Positions 1 through 8,770 of a DNA stretch of 32,412 bases are shown here, one piece after another. Every line of letters starts with the position of its first letter. Position 1 is the first letter of the stretch. Both the position numbers and the translations under genes were made by a program. Origin of the DNA: Scatosoma sp900555925 (GTDB lineage: Bacteria > Bacillota > Clostridia > Christensenellales > Borkfalkiaceae); the NCBI GenBank assembly GCA_959603585.1, contig CAUGYD010000015.1:1-32412 (forward strand), given 5' to 3'. Below the pieces are notes generated by a model, which worked only from the letters and a program-made list of their open reading frames with translations, searched no databases and had not been told where the DNA came from.

Positions 1-47
1 CAAAAGACCTAGGTCTTTTGTTAATTCAAGGTTTTGAATTAACAAAA
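1..47. repeat. 20-bp perfect palindrome overlapping a 14-bp hairpin
   Basis: Positions 1-20 read CAAAAGACCTAGGTCTTTTG, a perfect palindrome. Its last five bases (TTTTG, 16-20) also begin a second perfect inverted repeat: 16-29 pairs with 34-47 around the 4-base loop GGTT. TTTTG can therefore pair either with CAAAA at 1-5 or with CAAAA at 43-47, so the two folds are mutually exclusive. The same architecture with other bases occurs at 19545-19588. It may be a terminator or attenuator of the gene to the left, or a palindromic repeat element. The window edge hides what lies before it. No function is assigned. Confidence 0.7.
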
Positions 48-309
48 AAAACTTATCGAGCAATCGCCGCGGGAAACGAAAAAAATACGGTTTTCGGGAA
101 GGTGTGCCGAAAGGTAATATAAAAAGTGAAAGGTCGGGGATAAAAATCAAAAAAACGAGGAGGAACGGGAAAAATGGTATGATTTAGTATAAAAATATTT
201 TTTATGTGAGTTCGTAACTTTGTAGATTCCGTTCGATCGGAACGTAAATTTTAGGAAAAAAGGAATGAAAATTCCAAATAAATAAAAAACTATGATTCAG
301 GAGGCAATT
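48..309. other. Non-coding leader upstream of the CBM lipoprotein
   Basis: No gene is visible here. The stretch is A-rich. It holds a small inverted repeat, CGTTC (230-234) and GAACG (240-244) around GATCG, inside TTCCGTTCGATCGGAACG, which could be an operator but is too short to be sure. TATGAT at 178-183 and TATAAA at 188-193 resemble -10 boxes, but I see no good -35 box at the right distance. The promoter of locus 1 probably lies here or to the left of the window. Confidence 0.4.
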
Positions 310-2340
310 ATGAAAAAGACACTGAAATTCGTATGTTCTTCCGTGCTCACGCTGTGTTTGGCAGCGGGTGTTCTTGCCGGATGCGGCGAGAAGACTAACG
401 ACAGCGAAGAAAATTCCGAGTTCACCTGGTCGGGAATGACCGACGCAACAGTAGTGGCGGGAACTCCGTTTGATTTATTGGACGGCGTTAAAGTCACAAA
501 TGCGGCGGGAGAGGATATTTCATCGTCGGTCACGGTACTCACTCTTGACGAAAACGAAGCCGAATTGACCGAATTGGGTATATATGATGATTATGACGAT
601 TTCGATTATCATATTACGGGCGTTTATACCGTTTATTACATGGCCGTCGATGACGGGGTAAAGGATTTTGAATCCCGGGAAATTACGGTAGAACAGCAGT
701 ACAATCTTTCCAACGGTGATTTTGCCGTGGAGAGCAACGACGGGTTCTACGGCTGGCAGCTCGATATTCCGGGCGGAAAGGCGACGATGGAAAAAGTGAC
801 GGAAAACGGGGTGAAAAAGCCTAAGTTCAACATCACGGGCTTGGGGAATGCGTGGTATTCGATGCAATACATGTCTTCCGTCAACCTGCTTGAAGGAGAA
901 ACCTATAAAATTACCGTAAACGCCAAGTCCGACAGCGGAAAATCCGTTTCTTTCGGATTTGAAAATCCTTCCACGAACTATTCGATGATGCAGGGGCTTA
1001 CGCCTTATAAGTTGAGCTCCGAATATGCAGATTATGTCAGCTACTATACGGCGGATAAAGATTATACCAATGCCAAAGCGGTGCTTTATTTCGGATATAT
1101 TTTGGAAGAGGATACGACGAAAGCCTATGACGTGACCATTAACAGCATCAAGATTGAAAAAGTGCAAAGATGCGGCGAGGTGACGTTTGAAGGGCTCGAC
1201 AGCGTTACGTATTATGCGGAATCCGAAGAGCTTAAAGAGTTTATAGCAAATCCCAAGGCGGGTGTGACGGCGAAGAGCGGAGATACCGATCTTACCGATC
1301 GGATCACTGTGATGGGACAGGTTTCCGAACAAATCATGGAGGGTACAAACTATACCCTTGCTTATGTGGTCGAAAACGAAAACGGGCCTTCGGCTATCGG
1401 TTATCGTTCGATCAGAGTGCGTTTGCAGAAGGAACATCCTTACAGTTTAAGCAACGGGACGTTCGACAACGATATCAAATATTGGACTCAGGACGTCAAC
1501 GCACAAAATCCCGGCAAAGCGACGTTTGAATGGGTAGAAGGCGATGAAAAAGAAGGTGCGGCAAAGATCACCATTGAAAATCCTTCGACCGACGGATGGC
1601 ATATTCAGTTCCGCCAAGACGTCTCCATGGAAAAGAACACCAATTATATCATCAAAATCCGCGCAAAGGCGAGCCGCAACCGTTCAATGAATCTCGAACT
1701 TAACGCGGGAACCAATTATTCTTATGCAATCGATCTGACCACGGAATATACCGTAACGGAAATTTATTATTCCGCGCCCAATAACACGACGGGCTTCCGT
1801 TTCCTGCTCGGCGGAGGAGGATCGGAAAACAACGGGAGCGTCATTTGGATCGATTATGCGGAAATTACGCTCGACCCCGACACGACGAAATACGAGGGCT
1901 GGCAGTTGAAGAACTCTGACTTTGAATACGGCATGAGACATTGGGGCTCGGAAGGTTCTTCATTCGTAGAAGGCTCGGACGATAACGGCACTTATGTTTC
2001 CACGACTTTTGCGGAGGATACGGGCGCCGATTGGAATATTCAGCTTCGCCAGGACGGAAAACAGTTTGAAGCAGGCAAGACCTATAAATTGATTGTGAAA
2101 GCATCGTCCACGGTAGACAGAAATATCAAGGTGGAAATCAATCCAAATCAGGATTCCTCCAAGGGTAAAAATACGACGTTTGCATTGACCGAAGAAGTAA
2201 AGACGTTTGAATTTGAATTTTCGTTCGATGAAGCTGCGAGCGGAACGCGCGTCGGAATGTTGCTCGGCGGCAGCGGAATCAAGGGTTCCACGGTCAAAAT
2301 TTACCAGTTCGAGATCGTGGAAGTTTCGGCGGACGTTTAA
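310..2340 (+). CDS. Surface lipoprotein with Ig-like and three CBM4/9-like carbohydrate-binding modules
   Basis: Start chosen at 310 because AGGAGG precedes it at a good distance; the upstream ATG at 292 has no ribosome binding site. The 676-aa product begins with a lipoprotein signal ending in the lipobox LAGC (Cys25), so it should be anchored to the outer face of the membrane. Domain order is Ig-like (about 45-128), CBM (131-285), Ig-like (290-372), CBM (378-525), CBM (533-676). The CBMs share an N-terminal N-G-D/T-F signature, a W in the first strand, a segment of the type G-x-x-Y-x-I/L-x-x-x-A-K/R-A/S, and a final strand with I/V-x-I-x-x-I/F, as in CBM4/9 jelly rolls (PF02018-like). No catalytic domain is visible. 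It heads an operon of GH43 enzymes and a sugar importer, so it probably holds the polysaccharide near the cell. The ligand is inferred only from context. Confidence 0.8.
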   Translation: MKKTLKFVCSSVLTLCLAAGVLAGCGEKTNDSEENSEFTWSGMTDATVVAGTPFDLLDGVKVTNAAGEDISSSVTVLTLDENEAELTELGIYDDYDDFDYHITGVYTVYYMAVDDGVKDFESREITVEQQYNLSNGDFAVESNDGFYGWQLDIPGGKATMEKVTENGVKKPKFNITGLGNAWYSMQYMSSVNLLEGETYKITVNAKSDSGKSVSFGFENPSTNYSMMQGLTPYKLSSEYADYVSYYTADKDYTNAKAVLYFGYILEEDTTKAYDVTINSIKIEKVQRCGEVTFEGLDSVTYYAESEELKEFIANPKAGVTAKSGDTDLTDRITVMGQVSEQIMEGTNYTLAYVVENENGPSAIGYRSIRVRLQKEHPYSLSNGTFDNDIKYWTQDVNAQNPGKATFEWVEGDEKEGAAKITIENPSTDGWHIQFRQDVSMEKNTNYIIKIRAKASRNRSMNLELNAGTNYSYAIDLTTEYTVTEIYYSAPNNTTGFRFLLGGGGSENNGSVIWIDYAEITLDPDTTKYEGWQLKNSDFEYGMRHWGSEGSSFVEGSDDNGTYVSTTFAEDTGADWNIQLRQDGKQFEAGKTYKLIVKASSTVDRNIKVEINPNQDSSKGKNTTFALTEEVKTFEFEFSFDEAASGTRVGMLLGGSGIKGSTVKIYQFEIVEVSADV

Positions 2341-2369
2341 CGCCGATGCGGAAAAAAGGACGCATAACA

Positions 2370-3503
2370 ATGAAAAAAATAGTTGGTATATTGCTGACGG
2401 TTATCATGTTGACGGCGGGCTTCGGGGGGTGCGGCGAAAGCGCACCTTCCCAAAGCTCCGAAAGCTCGGGAAATACGCAGACGGAGTACGATAATCCCGT
2501 CTACGAACCGGTATTCGCCGATCCTTGCATCATCGAATACGAGGGCAAATATTACGCTTATGCGACGGAAGACTACGGGCAGTGGAAGCCGAGCGACGAT
2601 CCGCTCGAAAATATATCGAATAAGCAGATCGTACCCATTCTCGAATCGGATGACCTCGTGCATTGGTATTTCAAAAACGCCGCGTTCACCGCACGGGAAA
2701 AACCCGATTGGGGTACCTACGGTGCAAATGTCTGGGCTCCCGACGTCGTAAAAATCGGGGATACGTTCGTCATGTATTATGCTCTGTCGGTATGGGGAGA
2801 TTCCGATCCCGGAATCGGCATAGCGACCGCGCCTCATCCTTTGGGGCCTTGGACGGATCAGGGAAAACTGTTCAAGTCCAGCGAAATCGGCGTGAACAAT
2901 TCCATCGATCCTGCCGTGTTTCCTGATCAGGAAGGAAATTACTACATGATTTGGGGTAGTTTCCGCGGTCTGTACGGAGTGCGGTTGACGGATGACGGAT
3001 TGGGATTGGAAGGCGGTTTAGAAAACGCGAAGGCGAATAAGACGCTCGTCGCGGGACTGGATACGAGTACGGCGTTTAATATTGCCACGTATGAGGCACC
3101 TTATATCGTGTATAAAGACGGATATTATTATATGTTCGTATCCAGCGGTTCCTGCTGTGAGGGCTTGAATTCCACTTATCATGTGCGCGTGGCAAGATCC
3201 AAGCAGCCGCTCGGCCCGTACGTTGACGACGAAGGCAGGGATATGCTCGGAGAAAACCGTGGGGCGATCGTTTTGCAGGCGAGCGATGATTTCGTCGGAG
3301 TCGGGCATAATGCCGTCATTCAGGACGACGCGGGGAATTGGTATATCGTCTATCACGGATTCGATACAGAAGAACCGGGCACTTACGGAAATTCTAACCG
3401 CAGATCGTTGCTCATAGATAAGTTGGAATGGGACGGGGAATTCCCGCAGACCAAGGATAAAATCGCGGGCAAGAGCGGAATGCCGCTTCCCGTCATTAAA
3501 TAG
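2370..3503 (+). CDS. Secreted GH43 lipoprotein, arabinanase/arabinosidase-like
   Basis: Start set at 2370, preceded by AAGGA; the upstream ATG at 2346 has no ribosome binding site. The 377-aa product has a signal peptide and a weak lipobox ending at Cys21, followed by a Ser-rich linker. The rest is a GH43 five-bladed propeller. The three expected acidic residues are visible: Asp51 in FADP (base), Asp180 in NSIDP (pKa modulator) and Glu242 in YEAP (acid). A GHN motif with the conserved His sits near residue 313. GH43 enzymes cut arabinan, arabinoxylan or related beta-xylosides with inversion. The motif spacing resembles arabinan endo-1,5-alpha-arabinosidases, but substrate cannot be fixed by eye. 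It is a close paralogue of the GH43 lipoprotein at 7666-8745; both share the block from WGDS to NSIDP. It follows the CBM lipoprotein by 29 bp, so they are likely co-transcribed. Confidence 0.82.
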   Translation: MKKIVGILLTVIMLTAGFGGCGESAPSQSSESSGNTQTEYDNPVYEPVFADPCIIEYEGKYYAYATEDYGQWKPSDDPLENISNKQIVPILESDDLVHWYFKNAAFTAREKPDWGTYGANVWAPDVVKIGDTFVMYYALSVWGDSDPGIGIATAPHPLGPWTDQGKLFKSSEIGVNNSIDPAVFPDQEGNYYMIWGSFRGLYGVRLTDDGLGLEGGLENAKANKTLVAGLDTSTAFNIATYEAPYIVYKDGYYYMFVSSGSCCEGLNSTYHVRVARSKQPLGPYVDDEGRDMLGENRGAIVLQASDDFVGVGHNAVIQDDAGNWYIVYHGFDTEEPGTYGNSNRRSLLIDKLEWDGEFPQTKDKIAGKSGMPLPVIK

Positions 3504-3525
3504 TATCCGAAATCCGAAAAAAACT

Positions 3526-3551
3526 TTCCGCGGCGGATTCCTGCCGCGGAA
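3526..3551 (+). promoter_or_regulatory. Intercistronic hairpin before the solute-binding protein gene
   Basis: TTCCGCGGC (3526-3534) pairs perfectly with GCCGCGGAA (3543-3551) around an 8-base loop. No T-run follows, so full termination is unlikely. A GC-rich hairpin directly in front of a substrate-binding protein gene could stabilise the downstream mRNA or partly block read-through, and so set the ratio of binding protein to enzymes. The role is inferred. Confidence 0.55.
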
Positions 3552-3592
3552 GAAATTGCGCTATCAAATTTATAGACAGAGAGGTTTATTTT

Positions 3593-4894
3593 ATGAAAAA
3601 GAAATTTTTGACAGGTTTAATTTCCGTTTTGTTGGCTGGAACCATGTCGTTGGGCTTCGCTGCCTGCGGAGGCGGGGGAGGCGATGACGGCGACGATTCC
3701 GCTTCGGGAGGCACCGTATCCCTCAAACTTTGGACACCCATCACGGGAGCCGATTTGACGGTGTTTGAACGCATGATCACGAAGTTCAATCAAGAATATG
3801 AGGGACAAATTCATATAGACCACCATTCGGATGTACGCGACACGCATTACAATAATCTTAAAAATAACATTCCCAATAACGGGCCGGATCTTGCGATTAT
3901 CCACAGTCAGCTCGTCAAAAACTATGCGGTGAACGACTACATCGTTCCCATCGACGAGAGTTTCTTTACCAAGGAAACGATCAATCCCGACGATTATCAG
4001 CAGAATGTCATGTCCACCCTTATCGCGGGCGAAAATTCTTATTACGGGTTCCCCCTTGACATTCATCCGATTGTCCTGTATTACAACAAAGAAATCGTAG
4101 GCGATAACCCGTTGCCCACCAGTTATTCCGAATTGATGACTCTTGCTCAGAAACTTACGGGCGGAGACGTATGGGGGCTTCCTATTTCCACGCTTTGGCC
4201 GACCGAATTCACTTATACCACCGCGCTTTATCAGGCGGGAGGAGAAGAAATAGATACGGAGACCAGTCAGCCCAAGTTCAATTCGGAGGCCGGGGCGGAA
4301 GCTGCGGAAAATTTGCGCGATATCATCTATAAGTATAAAGTTTCCCCCGCAAATTTACAGACGGACGCCGATCTTCAGCTCTTCACTTCCGGAAAAGCGG
4401 CGTTTCATATTCAGGGTTGCTGGCAGCTGCTTGCGCTTGAAGATGCGCTTGGAGACGACCTCGGAGTGATGAGTCTTTCCGGATTGCTTACGGATAAAAA
4501 GGACGGAAATTATCGTCAGGTTATGGCGCGTTCGCACGTATTTACCGTAGCGAGACAAAAGCGAAACATCAGTCAGCGCAAGAAAGAAGCGATGGTTACT
4601 TTTATCAAATGGATGGGCGAAAACTCCGCCGAATGGTCGAACGCGGGACAAATTCCCGCATTCAACGCCGCGCGCGAAACGGACGAGTTCAAAAATGCGC
4701 CTTACGTCAACGATTTCGGCGATCCTTCCGTATTCCGTACCGCGGCTTCCGCTGCATATTTCGAATCGGGATATGAAACCGTGTTCCAGTATGTGACGAC
4801 CATTATGACGAGTGCAACCTCCAACATTGCCGAACAGCTTAAAAAGGCGGAAGAGGAGGCCAAGAGAGCCGTTAATACCGAAATGAACGGTTAA
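3593..4894 (+). CDS. Sugar ABC transporter substrate-binding lipoprotein (family 1)
   Basis: The 433-aa product has a lipoprotein signal ending in FAAC (Cys25) and a Gly/Asp-rich linker. The mature part shows family-1 solute-binding features: LKLWTP near the start, a P-D-L-A-I-I segment, YYNKEIVGDNPLPTSYSEL in the first third, and FTSGKAAFHIQGCW in the middle. These resemble MalE/UgpB-type binding proteins for oligosaccharides. GAGAGG precedes the ATG. Two permeases follow at 4923 and 5839, but there is no ATPase. Given the three GH43 genes around it, arabino- or xylo-oligosaccharides are the likely ligands; this is inference from context. Confidence 0.9.
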   Translation: MKKKFLTGLISVLLAGTMSLGFAACGGGGGDDGDDSASGGTVSLKLWTPITGADLTVFERMITKFNQEYEGQIHIDHHSDVRDTHYNNLKNNIPNNGPDLAIIHSQLVKNYAVNDYIVPIDESFFTKETINPDDYQQNVMSTLIAGENSYYGFPLDIHPIVLYYNKEIVGDNPLPTSYSELMTLAQKLTGGDVWGLPISTLWPTEFTYTTALYQAGGEEIDTETSQPKFNSEAGAEAAENLRDIIYKYKVSPANLQTDADLQLFTSGKAAFHIQGCWQLLALEDALGDDLGVMSLSGLLTDKKDGNYRQVMARSHVFTVARQKRNISQRKKEAMVTFIKWMGENSAEWSNAGQIPAFNAARETDEFKNAPYVNDFGDPSVFRTAASAAYFESGYETVFQYVTTIMTSATSNIAEQLKKAEEEAKRAVNTEMNG

Positions 4895-4922
4895 TTGCGG
4901 GCATTTTTCAGAGGTGGCGAAC

Positions 4923-5837
4923 ATGAATGAAAAAAACACGGATACGTCCGGAAAAACCGTTCTCAGGAAGCTGAAACTCTTCAAACGGCAATTTCACGGC
5001 TTTCTGTTCGCGGTGCCTTTCCTTGTGATTTTTGCCATATTTTTCATCTATCCCTTTTTCAGCGGGATTATACAGAGCTTTCTCAATAAACGCGGGGAAT
5101 TCGTCGGCTTCCAAAATTATAAAAACATTTTATTCAGCCAAGACTTCACCTATCGCGCGGACTTTTTCCGCGGACTGAAAAATACATTGATATTTGTCGT
5201 ATTTTCTGTCCCTTTGCTCATCGTCATTCCGCTCTTTATCGCTATTTTGATTGACATTCAACCCAAGGGATATAAGTTTTTCCGCGCTTTACTGTTCATG
5301 CCGACGGTATTTTCTATTTCCTCGGTCATTCTCATGTGGAAGCGCGTGCTTGAAGTGGAAACAGGCTTCATTAACGGCGTTTTGAAATTTCTTAATTTGA
5401 GTCAGATAAATTTTTTGGGCTCTCAGCCATGGGCGTGGATTTCTTTACTGCTCGTCACCGTATGGTGGACGATGGGTACGAATATCGTCATTCTCGGCGC
5501 GGGACTGAAAAATATCGATAAATCCGTATATGAGGCCGCATCGATTGACGGCGCATCATATATCAGAACAGTGTTCTCGATTACGCTTCCGCTGTTGGTC
5601 GGACAGCTTATCGTCGTATTGATCATGACCCTGCTCGCTTCTTTCAACGTATACGGACAGCCTGCTCTGTTGACGTCGGGAGGTCCCGAACGGAGCACGC
5701 AGGTACTTCTCATGGTCATTCTCGACAACTTGTACGACCGGCCTTACGTTGCGGCAGCGATGTCGCTCATGCTCGGCGCCGTTATGATCGTGATCAGTGT
5801 GGCGCAGGCGGCTATCATGCGTAGGAGGAGGGATTGA
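4923..5837 (+). CDS. Sugar ABC transporter permease (MalF/UgpA type)
   Basis: Start chosen at ATG 4923, preceded by GAGGTGG; a GTG at 4914 is in frame but would put that ribosome binding site inside the gene. The 304-aa protein has a hydrophilic N-terminus, about six transmembrane helices beginning with FLFAVPFLVIFAIFFIYPFF, and the permease EAA loop at EAASIDGASYIRTVFSITLPLL, which docks on the ATPase. It forms the membrane channel with the next gene. The gap to the upstream binding-protein gene is 28 bp. Confidence 0.9.
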   Translation: MNEKNTDTSGKTVLRKLKLFKRQFHGFLFAVPFLVIFAIFFIYPFFSGIIQSFLNKRGEFVGFQNYKNILFSQDFTYRADFFRGLKNTLIFVVFSVPLLIVIPLFIAILIDIQPKGYKFFRALLFMPTVFSISSVILMWKRVLEVETGFINGVLKFLNLSQINFLGSQPWAWISLLLVTVWWTMGTNIVILGAGLKNIDKSVYEAASIDGASYIRTVFSITLPLLVGQLIVVLIMTLLASFNVYGQPALLTSGGPERSTQVLLMVILDNLYDRPYVAAAMSLMLGAVMIVISVAQAAIMRRRRD

Positions 5838-5838
5838 T

Positions 5839-6705
5839 ATGACGACGGCGAAAGCGAAAATGAAGACAAAATTCAATATGGGCGAACGTCGCCGCAAACT
5901 CATAGCATTTATCTTACTGACAATCATCAGCATTTTCTGCGTGCTGCCTCTTTTATGGGCGTTCGGTACCTCGTTCAAGAAAAATGCGCTGACCGATGTC
6001 GCTTCGATTATCCCGAAAGAATTTACTTTTAACAATTATGTGCAGCTCTTCTCCAATAAAGATGCGCCCGTTTTTCGTTGGATGTTAAACAGTGTGTTTA
6101 TTTCCAGCGTACACACGATACTGTATCTGATCGTCGCCGCGCTGGCGGGATTTGCTTTCGGCGTGGCGGAGTGGAAAGGGCGCAACGTCGTATTCGGATT
6201 GCTGCTCGCGACGGCGCTGATCCCCAATGTCATCAACCTCGTTCCTCTCTATAAGCTCATTACCAATATGGAACTTAACGGCAATGCTTTGGCCCTCATT
6301 CTCCCCGGATTGGGCGGAGTATTGTATATGATGCTGATTCGTCAATATTTCCTCTCCGTACCCAAAGAACTCGTTGAAGCGGCTCAATTGGAGGGAGCGG
6401 GAATGTTCAGAATTTTTTTGCAGATCGAAGTTCCGCTCTGTAAGTCTGTGTTTATGGTCGCGGCGATGATGACTTTTATCGGAAACTGGAACGATTACCT
6501 GTGGCCGTCGATTGCTATGGCCGGCGTAGAGAGTAAGTATCTTACCCTTCCGCTCGGCATTGCGAAACTGCTTGGCGATAACAACATTCAGTACGGCATG
6601 ACCATGGCGGGCGCCGTGACGTCTATGCTTCCCACGCTCATCGTATACCTGTTCCTGCAAAACAAGGTTATAGAGAGCGTCGCAAACAGCGGTTCAAAAT
6701 CTTAA
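5839..6705 (+). CDS. Sugar ABC transporter permease (MalG/UgpE type)
   Basis: Start set at ATG 5839, which has a strong AGGAGGAGGG site just upstream; the in-frame GTG at 5797 would overlap the previous gene. The 288-aa protein has six predicted helices, the first being ILLTIISIFCVLPLLWAFGTSF, and an EAA loop at EAAQLEGAGMFRIFLQIEVPL. The final segment, with NWNDYLWPSI, is typical of MalG-like subunits. Only one base separates it from the upstream permease, implying translational coupling. It is the second half of the importer. Confidence 0.9.
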   Translation: MTTAKAKMKTKFNMGERRRKLIAFILLTIISIFCVLPLLWAFGTSFKKNALTDVASIIPKEFTFNNYVQLFSNKDAPVFRWMLNSVFISSVHTILYLIVAALAGFAFGVAEWKGRNVVFGLLLATALIPNVINLVPLYKLITNMELNGNALALILPGLGGVLYMMLIRQYFLSVPKELVEAAQLEGAGMFRIFLQIEVPLCKSVFMVAAMMTFIGNWNDYLWPSIAMAGVESKYLTLPLGIAKLLGDNNIQYGMTMAGAVTSMLPTLIVYLFLQNKVIESVANSGSKS

Positions 6706-6735
6706 CGTGTTTAATTTATCGGAGAAATTGACTTT

Positions 6736-7626
6736 ATGAATCTCAAAAACATTACTGTAACGGATGTTACCAATATCGGTGATCCCTTTGTCCTGCGTGT
6801 AGGCAATAAGTACTATCTCTATGCAACTTGTTTCAAGAGCGGGTTCGATTATCGCACCTCTACCGACCTCGTTCATTGGTCCGCTCCCGAAAAAGCGTAT
6901 ACGCCGGGCGAACGGAGCTTCGGCTACACCGATTTTTGGGCGCCCGAAGTCGTCGAACACAACGGGCGGTATCTTATGCATTATACCGCCCGCCGAAAGG
7001 GCGACGACACTTTGCTGATCGGAGTGGCTGCCGCCGACCGTCCGGAAGGGCCGTTTGTCGATGTTTTCGACGGACCGATGTTTGATTTCGGATATGCCGC
7101 GATCGACGGACACGTGTTCCGCGACGGAAAAGACAATTATCTTTTTTATTCGAGAGACTGTTCGCAGAATGTTGTCGAAGGCAGACGGGAAAGCCATATT
7201 TATGCCGTGCGTCTCGACGAATCGCTTACGCACACGCAGGGAGATCCCGTACTCATCTCCAAGCCCGATTGTCCGTGGGAAACCGTAACGGGCGATACGC
7301 GTTGGAACGAGGGCGCGTTTGTCGTAAAACACGACGGAATTTATTATTTGATGTATTCGTCGGGATTTTATGCCTCTCCGACCTATTCGCTCGGCTATGC
7401 CGTTTCGGACAACGTACTCGGCCCTTATAAAAAATCTGCGGACAATCCGTTGCTTCATTCGGAAGGAAATCTCAGCGGTCCCGGACACAACAGCGTCGTA
7501 GTTGCCGAGGACGGAACAAACTATTGTGTGTTTCACGTCCATACCGATCCCGCCCATCCCGGTGAGAACAGGCGCATGTGCTTTTGTCCCATAACATTCG
7601 ACAAAGGGATTATCCGTCAGCTTTGA
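6736..7626 (+). CDS. Cytoplasmic GH43 glycosidase (arabinofuranosidase/xylosidase-like)
   Basis: The 296-aa protein has no signal peptide, so it should act in the cytoplasm on imported oligosaccharides. GH43 acidic residues are visible: Asp16 in IGDP, Asp124 in AIDGH and Glu192 in WNEG. A PGHNS motif near residue 251 supplies the conserved His. It is barely longer than the propeller itself and has no extra C-terminal sandwich domain. GGAG lies 11 bases before the ATG. It is clearly diverged from the two secreted GH43 lipoproteins of this operon and probably releases monosaccharides such as arabinose or xylose. Exact substrate is unresolved. Confidence 0.82.
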   Translation: MNLKNITVTDVTNIGDPFVLRVGNKYYLYATCFKSGFDYRTSTDLVHWSAPEKAYTPGERSFGYTDFWAPEVVEHNGRYLMHYTARRKGDDTLLIGVAAADRPEGPFVDVFDGPMFDFGYAAIDGHVFRDGKDNYLFYSRDCSQNVVEGRRESHIYAVRLDESLTHTQGDPVLISKPDCPWETVTGDTRWNEGAFVVKHDGIYYLMYSSGFYASPTYSLGYAVSDNVLGPYKKSADNPLLHSEGNLSGPGHNSVVVAEDGTNYCVFHVHTDPAHPGENRRMCFCPITFDKGIIRQL

Positions 7627-7665
7627 GCGGCGCTGCTCCGTTCGATATATAGAAGGAGTATTATT

Positions 7666-8745
7666 ATGAAAAAACATTTTTTGGGACGTATTTTTTGTTT
7701 TCTGTGCGCCGCAGTGTTTTGTCTTGCTGGGTGTTCCGGCGGCGCAGCTGATTCCGGAGACGTTTCCGAATCTTCGGAACCAGAACCGGAACCTGTTTAT
7801 GTTACCAATCCCCTTACCGATTATGATACGGCGGATCCTCATATTCTGCGTTGGGAAGACTCCCTTTACATCTATTCGACAGGCGGAAAGATTTCTCGCT
7901 CCGACGACGGAATTACTTGGAAAGAAGTCGGAAATGTAGGCATTTCTCCGTCTTGGGGAACGCCCGGCGCGGGCTTTTGGGCGCCCGATATCGTGCGTAT
8001 CGGAGATAAACTTTTACTGTATTATTCCTTGTCCACCTGGGGGGATTCAAATCCCGGCATAGGCGTCGCTTCCGCGGAGCATCCGGAAGGGCCTTGGACG
8101 GATCACGGAAAATTGTTTACCTCTCAGGAGATCGGCGTCAACAATTCCATTGATCCTTGTGTTTTTGTCGGTCAGGACGAGAAAGTATACATGATTTGGG
8201 GCAGCTTTTACGGCTGTTTCGGGATCGAATTGACGGAGGACGGACTCGGGGTAAAAAACGGATTGGATTATGCCAGGGAAAACAAAGTGCTCGTCGCGGG
8301 CGCGGCGGGTTCGTCTTGGGACGGATCCATGTTTGAAGGTTCGTACGTCATTTTCAGAGACGGTTGGTACTATTATTTCGGTTCCAGCGGAACCTGTTGC
8401 GAGGAACTGAGAAGTACTTATCATGTCCGTATCGGACGCTCGAAAAATCCTCTCGGACCGTATGTGGATTCGCGCGGAAGAGAACTTGCCGGCGCGGGAA
8501 ACGTGGGGGACACGATTCTTGCGGGATCGGGAAATTTCGTGGGGCCGGGACATAATTCCGTGCTCGTCGACGATCTCGGATATTATTATATCGTCTATCA
8601 CGTTTGGGTGAACGACAACGGAGAGGGCAAGGGAAGATATCTTGCGATGTCCCGTTTGGACTGGACGGAGGACGGTTGGTGCGAAGTCAAAGGGAATGCA
8701 CCGAGCAAACGCGTTATCGCTCCCTATATCGATAAGTCAAAATAA
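7666..8745 (+). CDS. Secreted GH43 lipoprotein, paralogue of the enzyme at 2370-3503
   Basis: The 359-aa product carries the lipobox CLAGC (Cys23) and a linker rich in Ser, Glu and Pro, so it is membrane anchored outside. GH43 catalytic residues are Asp57 in TADP, Asp163 in NSIDP and Glu224 in FEGS. It shares long blocks with the GH43 lipoprotein at 2370-3503, including STYHVR and PGHNS/VGHNA, which points to gene duplication with later divergence. The substrate strand near the acid residue differs (FEGSY against YEAPY), so specificity may have shifted. AGAAGGAG precedes the ATG. It is the last gene of locus 1 and is followed by a strong hairpin. Confidence 0.82.
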   Translation: MKKHFLGRIFCFLCAAVFCLAGCSGGAADSGDVSESSEPEPEPVYVTNPLTDYDTADPHILRWEDSLYIYSTGGKISRSDDGITWKEVGNVGISPSWGTPGAGFWAPDIVRIGDKLLLYYSLSTWGDSNPGIGVASAEHPEGPWTDHGKLFTSQEIGVNNSIDPCVFVGQDEKVYMIWGSFYGCFGIELTEDGLGVKNGLDYARENKVLVAGAAGSSWDGSMFEGSYVIFRDGWYYYFGSSGTCCEELRSTYHVRIGRSKNPLGPYVDSRGRELAGAGNVGDTILAGSGNFVGPGHNSVLVDDLGYYYIVYHVWVNDNGEGKGRYLAMSRLDWTEDGWCEVKGNAPSKRVIAPYIDKSK

Positions 8746-8770
8746 AATTAAAAATTTTTTAGTGCTCGAT

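Noticed and set aside
520..1437. 305-aa open frame on the - strand
   Set aside because: It lies wholly inside the CBM lipoprotein gene, has a composition rich in His, Arg, Phe and Ile typical of the antisense of real genes, and has no ribosome binding site or known motif.
6694..7842. 382-aa open frame on the - strand
   Set aside because: It is antisense to the cytoplasmic GH43 gene and the start of the next one, whose catalytic motifs are clear. The minus-strand product has no recognisable domain.
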